Origin: an uncultured Lewinella sp.
Lineage (GTDB): Bacteria; Bacteroidota; Bacteroidia; Chitinophagales; Saprospiraceae
Assembly (NCBI GenBank): GCA_913057725.1
Contig: CAJXOS010000052.1
Coordinates: forward strand, 1 to 38,926
Length of the DNA stretch: 38,926 bases
Direction of reading: 5' to 3'
The notes under the pieces were generated by a model. It saw only the letters and a program-made list of their open reading frames with translations. It ran no database searches and was not told the DNA's origin. Below, piece after piece: positions 17,478 to 26,553 of the stretch. Position 1 is the first letter of the stretch, and each line of letters opens with the position of its first letter. A program made the translations under genes and the position numbers.

Positions 17478-18781
17478 GAGGCTGCTATAGGGTCTTCATT
17501 ACGTTTTTGAAAAATGCCATTAGTCAGTTTGTGGATCGCAAAACTGGCGTAGAGAATCAACAAAGTATCTAGGGGTACTCGCAAACGTGTGAACCCATAG
17601 ATCAAAGAATGAGCAATGGTGAAGAGCAGGATCAACAACCAGAATATCCAGGAGTGCGGATACTGCCGGGTCACCCACCAGAAACCTAGGATCCCCAGCA
17701 AGAGTAAGGGGGTAAAATATAAGGTATAGAAAACATCCCAGTAGTAAGAAAGGCTACTCCGGTTTTCGTCAAGCGAATTTGTCCGGGGGTTCTTCTGTAG
17801 TGACCAGAACTTTTGAAACTTCAACGGAATATTCCGCAAGGCTTGTTGAGGGTCGTGCCCAATGTTATCAAGCCCCTGCTTGACGAAAGTACTATTGTAG
17901 GCATATTCCCGGGCGATTTCGTTCGCAAACCTTTGTTGCTCCAGCTCGGCCAAAGCCGGAACCTTCTCTTCTACGTCATGCCTTAGATAATCTACTGATA
18001 AGTTATTGGTCAAACAGTAAGCGGTGCTATCATTAAAAGCAAACCAAAACTCGATACCACCGTGTGTGGTAATAAAGAGCTCTTCGGTGTAGTTGTAATT
18101 TCTGACCAGCCACGGCAGGCATACCAATGCCATAATCAATGCCGCAGCAGCGAGGCGCCCCACTTCGGCCCAGAAACCTGCTTTGTAACGGAAATATAAA
18201 AGGTATAAAAAGATGCCCGGGAAAAGCGTCAGGCTGATCATGCGCGTTTGCAGCAGCCCCCCTAAGACTACGCCCAATAGAATGTACCACTTGGACGACT
18301 GTTCTTCCTTACTGACAATACGAACGGCCAGATATACTGCTAACAGCAGCAGCGTGGTAAAGATAACCGTATCACTTACCGACAGGGATTGTGTAAAATA
18401 AAAGGGGTAGAACAGCGTGCCCGTAAAAGCCAGCCAGGATACCCATTCCTTCTTGAAGAGCATACTGGCGATCTGTGAGCTCAAAAACGCCATGAATAGC
18501 AGTAGCAGGCTTTGCGTAATCAAAATAGCTACCCAATTTTGCCCGAAAACAGCAAATGAGACCGCGACAAAGCCCGCGTAGATCGGCTCATTGTTGGCCG
18601 TCGGTCCGGTTTCATCCAGAGAGAAGCCCTCACCCGCAACGAGGTTCTTAGCAATTTGAAAAATTTCGGTAGAACGGTTACCTCTTTCCCAGAAACTATC
18701 GCGGAGACTATAGCCTGCATACGAGTGTACAAGGACAAAAAGTCCTATAATTGACCAATAATAACTCGATCTAAATTTCAA
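17474..18781 (-). CDS. GT-C membrane glycosyltransferase (GT39/ArnT-like)
   Basis: The 435-residue protein has multiple membrane helices, and an early luminal loop carries acidic and charged residues (DSFWERGNRSTEIFQIAKNL) as in the PMT_2/GT39 superfamily. These enzymes transfer a sugar from polyprenyl phosphate to an acceptor at the periplasmic face. The DPM1-like gene at 15423-16148 could supply the lipid-phosphate sugar. The start is TTG at 18781: the frame is open back to a TAG at 18835 but contains no ATG or GTG. Its TGA overlaps the next gene's TTG start. It may add a side branch after flipping. The family assignment is by pattern and somewhat uncertain. Confidence 0.78.
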   Translation of the reverse strand: MKFRSSYYWSIIGLFVLVHSYAGYSLRDSFWERGNRSTEIFQIAKNLVAGEGFSLDETGPTANNEPIYAGFVAVSFAVFGQNWVAILITQSLLLLFMAFLSSQIASMLFKKEWVSWLAFTGTLFYPFYFTQSLSVSDTVIFTTLLLLAVYLAVRIVSKEEQSSKWYILLGVVLGGLLQTRMISLTLFPGIFLYLLYFRYKAGFWAEVGRLAAAALIMALVCLPWLVRNYNYTEELFITTHGGIEFWFAFNDSTAYCLTNNLSVDYLRHDVEEKVPALAELEQQRFANEIAREYAYNSTFVKQGLDNIGHDPQQALRNIPLKFQKFWSLQKNPRTNSLDENRSSLSYYWDVFYTLYFTPLLLLGILGFWWVTRQYPHSWIFWLLILLFTIAHSLIYGFTRLRVPLDTLLILYASFAIHKLTNGIFQKRNEDPIAAS

Positions 18782-18870
18782 TTGTAAATTGTAGTTCTGT
18801 GAACAAAGTAGACAATAGATTATGAGTTCCCTCTAGTCTTTGGTTCGACAAAACAGACGAGCAGAGTGAA

Positions 18871-19977
18871 TCAAGCTAGTAAGCTTTCCTCGATTTGGGA
18901 AACCCAAGCCTCCACATTCAGCGTCTGACCGCTTTGCCAAGCTGCATCGTAGATAGCAGGTGTTCGATCAAGCAAAAAATCTGATAGTCGGTTAACATCT
19001 TGGTCTAAATCACCTTGCAATAAAAAGCCATTAGTACCATCTTGAATATAATCAAGTTCAGGTCCATGTGAACCTTCTTCTATTGTAGCATACGGACGAC
19101 CGTACACGAAAGCATGATTGATAGAAAGGCCAGAATGTCCTGGATTAAAGACCAGGGAGGAATTCCCCATATATGGTGCAATCTTATCTTCTTCCACAAT
19201 TGCTCCTACCCAACTGATAGAGCTGTCCTTTTCTAGAGATTGTTGTACTAATGGCGCTTGTGGTCCGTCTCCTATTAAAACGAGCTCAACATCTTTCCCT
19301 TTTTTCGCCATGTACGCCTTCAATGCCTCATAGTAGGCAAAACAAGTCTTGAGCCGTTTATTGGCAATCAATCGACCAATAAACAAGATCTGAATAGGTG
19401 TTTCCGGGGGATAGCAGAACTCGTAGTGTTGCATTACCTCATTAGTGGCGATCGTATTATTAGCCCAAAAGGCTTTTTCCGGTGCAATATAACCTTCATC
19501 GACCATTTTTTGACGGCTCTGCTCGGTATAGAAAATAATCCGATCATAAGCACGGTATAGCAGTTTCGTCAATGTTCGATCAAGAGCGGTCACCTTACCT
19601 TGACCACTTTTCAAAATGGGATGATTGTAACTTACCAACCGGATAGAACGTCCTTGTAAACGCCACCACCAGCGCAAAATAAGTAAAGCGCATATGAGGG
19701 GTATATTTTTCTTTTCTCGAGGGATCATTATCCAATCACATCCCGGAGCTGCGGCGATAATTTCACGAAGTACCAGTACGGAAAAACCGAAACGTGCTTT
19801 GCTTACGGGTGTTTGAATGAGCCTAAATGAAGGCTTTTGGCCAGTAAATACATCCCCCATACTGTTCCTTCCCGTACCAGCCAAGACGACTACATCTATC
19901 TTACCATTTTCAGATAATAAACTCAGAAAACGCCTTTTGTAGTGATTGAGTGTAGGGCTAAGCCAGAGTACCTGCAT
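18871..19977 (-). CDS. GT4-like glycosyltransferase without the usual E-x7-E pair
   Basis: The 368-residue protein has a GT-B layout, with LFIGRLIANKRL at the start of the donor domain and LVLIGDGPQ further on. The region that normally carries E-x7-E instead reads GHSGLSINHAFVYGRPY, so both glutamates are replaced. The following HGPELDYI segment is present, as in a subgroup of exopolysaccharide GTs with a GL-x-HA motif. I chose the ATG at 19977 (MQVLWLSPTLNHYKRRF). A TTG at 20019 would add 14 residues and overlap the AsnB gene. The altered motif suggests a different catalytic arrangement and does not prove inactivity. Confidence 0.85.
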   Translation of the reverse strand: MQVLWLSPTLNHYKRRFLSLLSENGKIDVVVLAGTGRNSMGDVFTGQKPSFRLIQTPVSKARFGFSVLVLREIIAAAPGCDWIMIPREKKNIPLICALLILRWWWRLQGRSIRLVSYNHPILKSGQGKVTALDRTLTKLLYRAYDRIIFYTEQSRQKMVDEGYIAPEKAFWANNTIATNEVMQHYEFCYPPETPIQILFIGRLIANKRLKTCFAYYEALKAYMAKKGKDVELVLIGDGPQAPLVQQSLEKDSSISWVGAIVEEDKIAPYMGNSSLVFNPGHSGLSINHAFVYGRPYATIEEGSHGPELDYIQDGTNGFLLQGDLDQDVNRLSDFLLDRTPAIYDAAWQSGQTLNVEAWVSQIEESLLA

Positions 19978-20002
19978 CAAAGTTATGTTTACCGAATAAT
20001 CA

Positions 20003-21910
20003 CTATAACCAACGGTCAAACCAACGCATTAAGAAATAGAAAGTCCATACTGTATTAGTATTGCTGACTTTTCCTCCCTTTAGCTGTTTTGCAAGCCCCT
20101 TTATAACTTCACCGTTGAAGTAATTTGTGTTGCTCGCGAAGGAGTTAGCATGTTGGTAAACGTAATCAGAAATTGTATCACCTGCCCATTCTCGAATAGG
20201 TAGACAAAAACCCATCTTTTTTCGGTAAAGGACTTCGTGAGGAAGAATTCTCTCCAGTGACTTTTTCAATATGTACTTCGGCACTCCATTTTTCACTTTC
20301 AAAGAGCTAGGAAGGGATAAAGCCAGAGCAACCATTTCTCGGTTGAGGAAAGGGCTTCTTGCCTCAATAGAATGGGCCATCCCTAAGCGATCCGAACGGA
20401 AAAGAAACCGCTCAATATCAGCGTGCCGATAGCCGGAGAATGACATCCAGCCAATAAAATCCTGATCACTACTAGCGCCAGAGAAAGCCTCGAATTCTTG
20501 TTGAAGGCGAGTTACATAGGAATAAGATGTAACAATGTCTTCTTGCTCTCTGAATTGTTTACTCAATAATTCAGATTTGAAACTCTCCTTGATACTTGTG
20601 GCCCCTGGCCAAAATAGGCCACGTCCATTTTCCAGGCGATGAGCTAGTTCATAGAAGGGTGACTGTTTATCATACCAGCCAATGGTTTTTGTCCCTATTT
20701 TTTTAACAAAACCAGGAAGCCTTGTCAAAGCCATATAATAAGAGTGCATCCTCGCATACTTCAAATAATTGTTGTAGCCGGAAAACAATTCGTCAGGTCC
20801 ATCACCATTTAGGACCACTTTTATCCCTTGCTTCCTGGCTAGCTCTGAAATGAAGTAAATCGGGATAGCAGTAGTATCAGCTTGCGGCTCATCATAAACG
20901 TCTGCGATATTATCAATCAATGACAGCAAGTCATCAGGCTGTACAATCCGTTCGTGGTGAGTCGTATTGAAAACCTTAGATACTTTTTCAGCATGCTCTA
21001 ACTCACTATAATCCGGCTGATCTGCAAAACCAATCGTGAATGTATTGATCGCATTATCAGTGTTATCCCTCATTAGTGCGACTACTGCGCTCGAATCAAC
21101 GCCTCCGCTGAGAAAAGCTCCAACAGGAACATCACTGATCATTCGATATTCTACCGATTTCTTTAGTGTCTCAAAAACCATATCAGCCGCTGCAGCTTCA
21201 GAAATACCTGCTAAATCTTGCCGATTCAAGCGATAAAAAGGCTCTAGCGACCTGATACCATGACGATTGACAATCATCCTACTGCCGGGAGGGAATTTGT
21301 AGATATTCTTAAACATCGTAGCCGGCGGTGGCACCAAATTGTAAGTAAGAAAATCAAAAAGGGCTTGTTCATCAATTTCCTTACGTACCCATGGCAATGC
21401 GAAGAGACCTTTCAACTCTGAAGAAAAAGCAAAAACTCCATTCTGCTCCGTATAATAGAGTGGCTTTTTGCCCGAATGATCCCGAGCAAGCAGCAGTTCT
21501 TCCTTCGCCTGATCCCAGATCGCAAAAGCAAACATGCCGTTTAATTTCTCGAACATGTCAAGGTCGTATTTGCGATAGAGCTTTAGCAGCGTTTCGGTAT
21601 CAGTACCCGAATAAAAGGCCTCTTCCGTGAGGTATAAATCATTAATATCTCGATAATTAAATACCTCACCATTAAAGGCGATAACATTGCCGGATAAGTT
21701 ATCTTTCATGGGCTGGTGCCCAGCAGCAGAAAGATCCAGAATACTCAAACGAGTTTGTGCCAATCCCAACTCACCTGCGGCATTTATCCAGTGTCCTTCA
21801 TCATCAGGTCCCCGGTGCTTAAGCACAGTATTCATGGCTTTCAGGTGATTTCCAATACCATTTTTGACCGTTGACTTGTTGAAAATGTAGATGCCGTTAA
21901 TACCACACAT
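20003..21910 (-). CDS. asnB: Glutamine-dependent asparagine synthase-type amidotransferase
   Basis: The 635-residue protein begins MCGINGIYIF, exposing the Cys2 nucleophile of class II glutamine amidotransferase domains. It continues with RLSILDLSAAGHQP and then an ATP-pyrophosphatase domain with SGGVDSS near residue 267. This is the AsnB architecture at full length. In polysaccharide clusters such proteins (WbpS-like) are thought to amidate uronic acid carboxyl groups instead of making asparagine. That fits the UDP-sugar dehydrogenase here, but the role is inference. The ATG start is clear and lies 16 bases downstream of a glycosyltransferase. It could still act as a general asparagine synthase. 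Confidence 0.93.
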   Translation of the reverse strand: MCGINGIYIFNKSTVKNGIGNHLKAMNTVLKHRGPDDEGHWINAAGELGLAQTRLSILDLSAAGHQPMKDNLSGNVIAFNGEVFNYRDINDLYLTEEAFYSGTDTETLLKLYRKYDLDMFEKLNGMFAFAIWDQAKEELLLARDHSGKKPLYYTEQNGVFAFSSELKGLFALPWVRKEIDEQALFDFLTYNLVPPPATMFKNIYKFPPGSRMIVNRHGIRSLEPFYRLNRQDLAGISEAAAADMVFETLKKSVEYRMISDVPVGAFLSGGVDSSAVVALMRDNTDNAINTFTIGFADQPDYSELEHAEKVSKVFNTTHHERIVQPDDLLSLIDNIADVYDEPQADTTAIPIYFISELARKQGIKVVLNGDGPDELFSGYNNYLKYARMHSYYMALTRLPGFVKKIGTKTIGWYDKQSPFYELAHRLENGRGLFWPGATSIKESFKSELLSKQFREQEDIVTSYSYVTRLQQEFEAFSGASSDQDFIGWMSFSGYRHADIERFLFRSDRLGMAHSIEARSPFLNREMVALALSLPSSLKVKNGVPKYILKKSLERILPHEVLYRKKMGFCLPIREWAGDTISDYVYQHANSFASNTNYFNGEVIKGLAKQLKGGKVSNTNTVWTFYFLMRWFDRWL

Positions 21911-21926
21911 AGCTATAGAGAAATTT

Positions 21927-22943
21927 TCAGGAAACTCCGTTGACGATACTTCGAATCAAACGACTCCATTCCTGACAGAAATATCTTTCGTCAAACTGCT
22001 TAACATAATTATGGGCCTGTGTTCCCAACTTGTCACGATTTGATAGAACATAGCTGACCGTACCAGCCAATGCTATCCAATTAGAACAGATGCATTGTCC
22101 ACCTTTCGTAAGTAATTCACTCATACCTCCACTACCCGAACCAATAACCGGAGTACGCAGCAACATGGCTTCGTGCGCAACCCGGTTCCAGCCTTCCGTC
22201 ATGGTTGACATGGCTAACACCAGATCACAACTCGCCAATAATTTCCGATACTCATGCGGCTGTAAATTAAAATGGTGCACAGGCAAATCAGCATTTTCGT
22301 TCTTTCTGCCAGTGCTCACAAACAGGTATGGTTTGTCTTTGAGTTGCTCGTAAGCTTCGACTACACCTTTGCCTTTTCCGGAGTTTCCCAGGTAAATCAA
22401 CGGTTGATCTTCAGGAAATCCCAGCGAACTCCGAAATGCTTTTTTTTCTTCATCGGAGAATTGGTAAGCAGCGGTATCAAAGGAATTATAAATAATACGC
22501 GTTTGGGTAATTCCGTACTGTTGCAGTCTGCTCTGCCAGTACTCAGAAACAACTACTACCTGATCAAAAGCTTTAAGCTTACGCAGCAACAATTTGATAT
22601 AGAGCTGATACTTGATATCCGCCTTAAGACGCCGTTCGTCTATATGATGAAGAATAGCAATGTACTTAGTCCCCTTTCTTTTCCTGGTCAGAAGGGCGGG
22701 AATCGGCTCCAGAACAAGTAGGTCAGCGTTAGGGGAATTTTCTCGGCAACCCCAAATATACTTTAACCTAGACTGATCACTGAATTTCACGGCATGCTCC
22801 CAGACATGAAGCGAATGCTCCTGACCCAGGCACTCGGCCGCCGCAAAATCATAAGCATTTCCACCGTTTAAAAATTCAGGCGGTGCCTGAGTTTTTATTG
22901 ATTCTGCCAAGACAGGCGAACTTGCTCCCCAATAAATAGTCAT
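21927..22943 (-). CDS. GT4 glycosyltransferase
   Basis: The protein of about 338 residues has a GT-B donor domain with IYLGNSGKGKGVVEAYE and the catalytic E-x7-E motif EGWNRVAHE, followed by the usual LLRTPVIGSGSGGMSEL. It has no signal peptide. The ATG at 22943 is preferred to a TTG two codons upstream and lies 13 bases after the sulfotransferase stop. It probably adds a sugar that is later sulfated by the neighbouring sulfotransferases, judging only from gene order. The sugar specificity is unknown. Confidence 0.88.
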   Translation of the reverse strand: MTIYWGASSPVLAESIKTQAPPEFLNGGNAYDFAAAECLGQEHSLHVWEHAVKFSDQSRLKYIWGCRENSPNADLLVLEPIPALLTRKRKGTKYIAILHHIDERRLKADIKYQLYIKLLLRKLKAFDQVVVVSEYWQSRLQQYGITQTRIIYNSFDTAAYQFSDEEKKAFRSSLGFPEDQPLIYLGNSGKGKGVVEAYEQLKDKPYLFVSTGRKNENADLPVHHFNLQPHEYRKLLASCDLVLAMSTMTEGWNRVAHEAMLLRTPVIGSGSGGMSELLTKGGQCICSNWIALAGTVSYVLSNRDKLGTQAHNYVKQFDERYFCQEWSRLIRSIVNGVS

Positions 22944-22956
22944 TTTCAAAGTAGGT

Positions 22957-23715
22957 CTAGTTGTACCCTAATTCCTGACAAAGCGCTCCGCAATGCCGAT
23001 CAAAAATATCTTGTTGGGCTTTGGTCCACGTTCCGTACGGGCCTAGTGTCTCCTGTACAAAAGCACGCCCCGTAAGCCGCGCATATACGTAGCGAAATAA
23101 TCGAGACCGCGTTTTATTCACTTTCTTATTCTTGGTAGCAAGCCACTGTTTTTTTGTAAGCTTGATACCCATAGGCTGGAGGAGGTGTTCCTCCAGATAG
23201 GAATAATCGGAAACAATGTTCTCAAACTTCAAGAGTTTGGTATCCTGCTTTAGCAATCGCTCGGTGGTGTTTGCCCAATTCCAGCAAATTTGCTCAAACT
23301 TGTCCATAGCCAACCACTGTTCTACCAGTAGTTTTTCTTTAGGAATTTGATGTGTATCCCTTTCATTTCGTCGTACGTACAGCGATGGTATAACCTTTTT
23401 AGGATTTCGCACAAGATGCACGATTTCGGCGTCCGGAAAGACGGAGCGCAATCCATCGACAGCATTCTGTAAATAGCTATTGACGTCAATAAAGATATCT
23501 CGTCCTTGCAACTCCTTGTGAATGCGCTCTACATATCTGTTCAGATATGGCACTGCATAATTTTCAGCGGGCAGGTACCAACTCAACAGCCAAAATTCTC
23601 GATTCCCAATAAATTCATGCCTTGAGGATACATTATTTGCCTCCTTCAGTAGATTTCCAAGAAAGGTAGTCCCAGAACGCCCCAAGCCGGTAACGAAAAT
23701 GATCTTCATATTCAT
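22957..23715 (-). CDS. PAPS-dependent sulfotransferase (second of two)
   Basis: The 252-residue protein carries the 5'-phosphosulfate-binding loop FVTGLGRSGTTFLG at 7-20 and the 3'-phosphate-binding segment IVHLVRNPKKVIPSLY at 98-113 with R103 and S111. These are the two diagnostic PAPS-binding elements. It should move sulfate from PAPS to a hydroxyl or amino group of a sugar. No PAPS synthesis genes are present in the window. Its ATG overlaps the TGA of the upstream nucleotidyltransferase-like gene by four bases (ATGA), a strong sign that the two proteins are made together. The ATG two codons further in is an alternative. Confidence 0.9.
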   Translation of the reverse strand: MNMKIIFVTGLGRSGTTFLGNLLKEANNVSSRHEFIGNREFWLLSWYLPAENYAVPYLNRYVERIHKELQGRDIFIDVNSYLQNAVDGLRSVFPDAEIVHLVRNPKKVIPSLYVRRNERDTHQIPKEKLLVEQWLAMDKFEQICWNWANTTERLLKQDTKLLKFENIVSDYSYLEEHLLQPMGIKLTKKQWLATKNKKVNKTRSRLFRYVYARLTGRAFVQETLGPYGTWTKAQQDIFDRHCGALCQELGYN

Positions 23716-24689
23716 CTGGATTCGTAAAATAGTCTCAAGCTGGAAGTAAACGGGATAAAGTGTGGCAAATGCCGGTTGTGATCTGTTCTGATCCGCTCAT
23801 AATACTGAAACCGTTGAGCGTAGATGGAGTCTGAAGCTGGCACGCTAAAGGGAACTTGAACGACATAGTCATTGAGCCTATTCTGGATACTGTAAAAACG
23901 TTTACCTAGAAACGAAAGCATCTGTGGCAAACTGATTCCCTGACATTGGATGCTCAAGTGTGCAGCCTGCTCCAAGCGGATATTCTTAGCAACCTTTAGT
24001 CCGTGGTCTGGCAAATAGAAATCCTGTTCTGATAGCAGTTCCAGCAGTAATTGCGTAAGGTTTGCCTGAACAGCGAAGACCAGCTTACTGAGCTCTTTGT
24101 CTGGAGGCTGTTCAATGAACCATCTTTGTCGGACAAGTATAACGTCCTTAATAAGTTGATAGAGTGGGTGATGCTGATAATCCAATAACTCAAGATCAAA
24201 TAAAAGTGCCCTGGCCTCGAGTAAAAAGGACCTTAGCTTAATGACACCATATCGCAACTGTATGGCGAGGGTAAAATACATCTTAAGCAGATACTCAAGC
24301 GCCAATTGTTTTTTCACCTCTTTTTCCGTTTCACAGGAAAAGAACCTGGCGGTTTCATCTGTTCCGGCTAAATGTTTGATACCTGAGATGAAGTTGAACC
24401 GACGGGCATCACAAATATCGTCATGACGAATGCCAAATAATCCGTGGGTCAAAACTCTCCGGTCTTGCTCGGGCAGTAGATTGTGGATATTGACCGTAAG
24501 TGATCCCGTATTCTGAAAAACACAAATCAAATCAAGATCTGATATCCCCGGTTCACGAACTGCACCTGCCTGATAAACACCTCTTACGATTTCGAGTCCA
24601 GACAAGTGCGCTAAAACACGGTCAATCACATTATCGTATTCTGTTCTAGCTAAGCTTGTTGGGTAGTCCTGAAATCGCAGGGTTTTCAT
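23712..24689 (-). CDS. Nucleotidyltransferase-fold protein paired with a sulfotransferase (second pair)
   Basis: The 325-residue protein has a pol-beta-like nucleotidyltransferase signature near the N-terminus: GVYQAGAVREPGISDLDLI, with Asp51 and Asp53 as the metal-binding pair and GA in place of the usual GS. The remainder is mostly helical and unrecognised. It lies 24 bases after sulfotransferase 1 and its stop overlaps sulfotransferase 2. The third catalytic carboxylate cannot be assigned by eye. It might transfer a nucleotide or phosphoryl-type group to a sugar or lipid, or regulate its partner. The function is unknown. Confidence 0.75.
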   Translation of the reverse strand: MKTLRFQDYPTSLARTEYDNVIDRVLAHLSGLEIVRGVYQAGAVREPGISDLDLICVFQNTGSLTVNIHNLLPEQDRRVLTHGLFGIRHDDICDARRFNFISGIKHLAGTDETARFFSCETEKEVKKQLALEYLLKMYFTLAIQLRYGVIKLRSFLLEARALLFDLELLDYQHHPLYQLIKDVILVRQRWFIEQPPDKELSKLVFAVQANLTQLLLELLSEQDFYLPDHGLKVAKNIRLEQAAHLSIQCQGISLPQMLSFLGKRFYSIQNRLNDYVVQVPFSVPASDSIYAQRFQYYERIRTDHNRHLPHFIPFTSSLRLFYESR

Positions 24690-24713
24690 TTTACAGGCAT
24701 ACTTTTTAACTCT

Positions 24714-25673
24714 CTATTTTTCCGGGAAGTAAGAAAAGAGTCGTAGGTCTTTTTGGAGCAACGTCTGTAGCCTTTGATTACTTTGTCGATATATTTTCTG
24801 GACCTTGGTCCGTTGCTCAGCATTCATAACCCGGTTCGGTTTCTTTGCTCTGTGAAGAAATCGAATGAGCTTAATCAACCTTCTTCTTAGAAGGTCACGT
24901 TTAGTAATGCTGTTAGTAGTCCAGCGATAATATTGCTCAGTAAAATCTTCTGCTAGAAGATAATTCATATATCGAATCACCAAAGTTGAAAACCGGCCGA
25001 CCCCCGTATTCACTGAGCTACTGCTGACTGGTATCTGATCTGAAACCTGAAGAAAAGAGAACAGTTCGCGGATTGTCTTTTCAGGGTCACCTCTAAGTTC
25101 TTCGTGTAAGTAAACATGAATATTTTCGCTACCGAAGATATCCGAGTAAAGCTCAAATACCTGATCGTAATATAAACGCGGAAACATGGCATATCTCCCA
25201 GCAAAGGAGTTCTTCAAAAAGGAATCAAAAGATAATTTTCCTCCATGAATCACGTAATTACGATAATTGGACTCAATAAAATCGGCTTGATTTCTAAAAC
25301 TAATAATCAGTTTAGCATTGGGAAAAGTATTTTTTAGTCTCCGGGCTCGTGAAGCAACTTCTAGACCGAACCATTCGGCGCCAGTCAAAAGACTTTCATG
25401 ACTGATGAAGACTGGAAGCGATGAGTCGAAACGATTGTCCTCCAGTATCTTTTCTACAATTTGGACGAACTTATTCGCAGTCTCGTCCGCATTGAATTGC
25501 AGATCATTGGTGTATTTATAATCAGCAAAGAAATTTCTTAATTCTTCTTCCCGCCAGGGCCTGCCCAAATAGTTGATTGTTTTCAACTTGCTGAACACCT
25601 CCTTCTGTAGATAGGTGGTCCCCGTTTTGTGATACCCAATATGAAGGAAGATATTATTCTTGTCGTGGTGCAT
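24714..25673 (-). CDS. PAPS-dependent sulfotransferase (first of two)
   Basis: The 319-residue protein has the 5'-phosphosulfate loop IGYHKTGTTYLQ at 12-23 and the 3'-phosphate segment LIISFRNQADFIESNYRNY roughly one hundred residues later. An ISHESLL segment lies between them, as in bacterial polysaccharide sulfotransferases. The C-terminus is basic. It should sulfate a sugar of the repeat unit in the cytoplasm. The ATG is two bases after the stop of the upstream nucleotidyltransferase-like gene, mirroring the coupling in the second pair. It is only distantly similar to the other sulfotransferase and clearly longer, so the two are unlikely to be a recent duplication. Confidence 0.88.
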   Translation of the reverse strand: MHHDKNNIFLHIGYHKTGTTYLQKEVFSKLKTINYLGRPWREEELRNFFADYKYTNDLQFNADETANKFVQIVEKILEDNRFDSSLPVFISHESLLTGAEWFGLEVASRARRLKNTFPNAKLIISFRNQADFIESNYRNYVIHGGKLSFDSFLKNSFAGRYAMFPRLYYDQVFELYSDIFGSENIHVYLHEELRGDPEKTIRELFSFLQVSDQIPVSSSSVNTGVGRFSTLVIRYMNYLLAEDFTEQYYRWTTNSITKRDLLRRRLIKLIRFLHRAKKPNRVMNAEQRTKVQKIYRQSNQRLQTLLQKDLRLFSYFPEK

Positions 25674-25675
25674 TG

Positions 25676-26530
25676 CTAAACGACTTTTACCTGGTGAAGA
25701 TTACTGCGCATTTCCTGTATAAGCTTAATCAGATCAGCATAAAAATCCATCGATAGGGAAGCTTCCAATTCTGGTTCCAGACCTAAAAAGGGGCCTTTCT
25801 GAAGAAGTTTACGAAAAACCCTCTCCGGACGCGTAACGAATGGTCTCAAGATTAACGACACCTGGTAATTCCAATTGCTTCTAATGCTAGATGCACGTTC
25901 AATGCTACGCCAAGCCTCGTAGGCGAAATCACCTTGAACAGCTGCAAAGCTATATTTCTTGAAAATCGCTTTTTGTTCTCTTGCGGCATAATATACAGAC
26001 GGCAACAGGAGAATTTGGCTGATAAATGTTTTGAGTGTATAGCGGTTGTGCGGCCGAAAAGGTGGTTCCGTTTTTTTCAACACCGAACTGGACAAGTCAT
26101 TAAATACTCTCAAGTAATCTGTCGTTACGGGGATACGCATAGTAAGTTCAAGTCCAGCAGCAGGATAAATTGTCTTGGAATGCTCCAAAAGTTCGTAAGG
26201 GAAATAGTCTTGTGGAAAGTCATCCATTTGAGCTTCAGACAACTCAAACCAACCATGATGTTGTAATGGATCAAACTCATAGATCAGACGCAATGTCCTC
26301 CTTTTAAATTCCCGCAGCTTCGGACTCCCCAGATGGTCTTCTTTTACAATTAATAAACCATCAAAATCACTATACGGAACAATCTCATTTGTCGCAATAC
26401 TACCATGGACAATAACGGCTAGGAATAATTCAGAAAACTCGCCATGAAGCAATTGCTGAATGGAACTGACAATTGGTGCTTCAAATGGATAAGCAGGAAT
26501 TGAAACGGTTACTTCTTCAAAGCTCTTCAT
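25676..26530 (-). CDS. Nucleotidyltransferase-fold protein paired with a sulfotransferase (first pair)
   Basis: The 284-residue protein shows the pol-beta-like nucleotidyltransferase motif HGSIATNEIVPYSDFDGLLIV, with G43-S44 and metal ligands D55 and D57. A possible third acidic position lies in the DPLQHHGWFEL stretch near residue 93. The C-terminal half is helical and unrecognised. The start is ATG, 23 bases after the flippase. Its stop is two bases from the start of sulfotransferase 1. A role in modifying the glycan or activating a substituent is plausible, but neither the nucleotide nor the acceptor can be deduced. Confidence 0.78.
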   Translation of the reverse strand: MKSFEEVTVSIPAYPFEAPIVSSIQQLLHGEFSELFLAVIVHGSIATNEIVPYSDFDGLLIVKEDHLGSPKLREFKRRTLRLIYEFDPLQHHGWFELSEAQMDDFPQDYFPYELLEHSKTIYPAAGLELTMRIPVTTDYLRVFNDLSSSVLKKTEPPFRPHNRYTLKTFISQILLLPSVYYAAREQKAIFKKYSFAAVQGDFAYEAWRSIERASSIRSNWNYQVSLILRPFVTRPERVFRKLLQKGPFLGLEPELEASLSMDFYADLIKLIQEMRSNLHQVKVV

Positions 26531-26553
26531 TTGGGCTCGATAAGGGAATGCAA

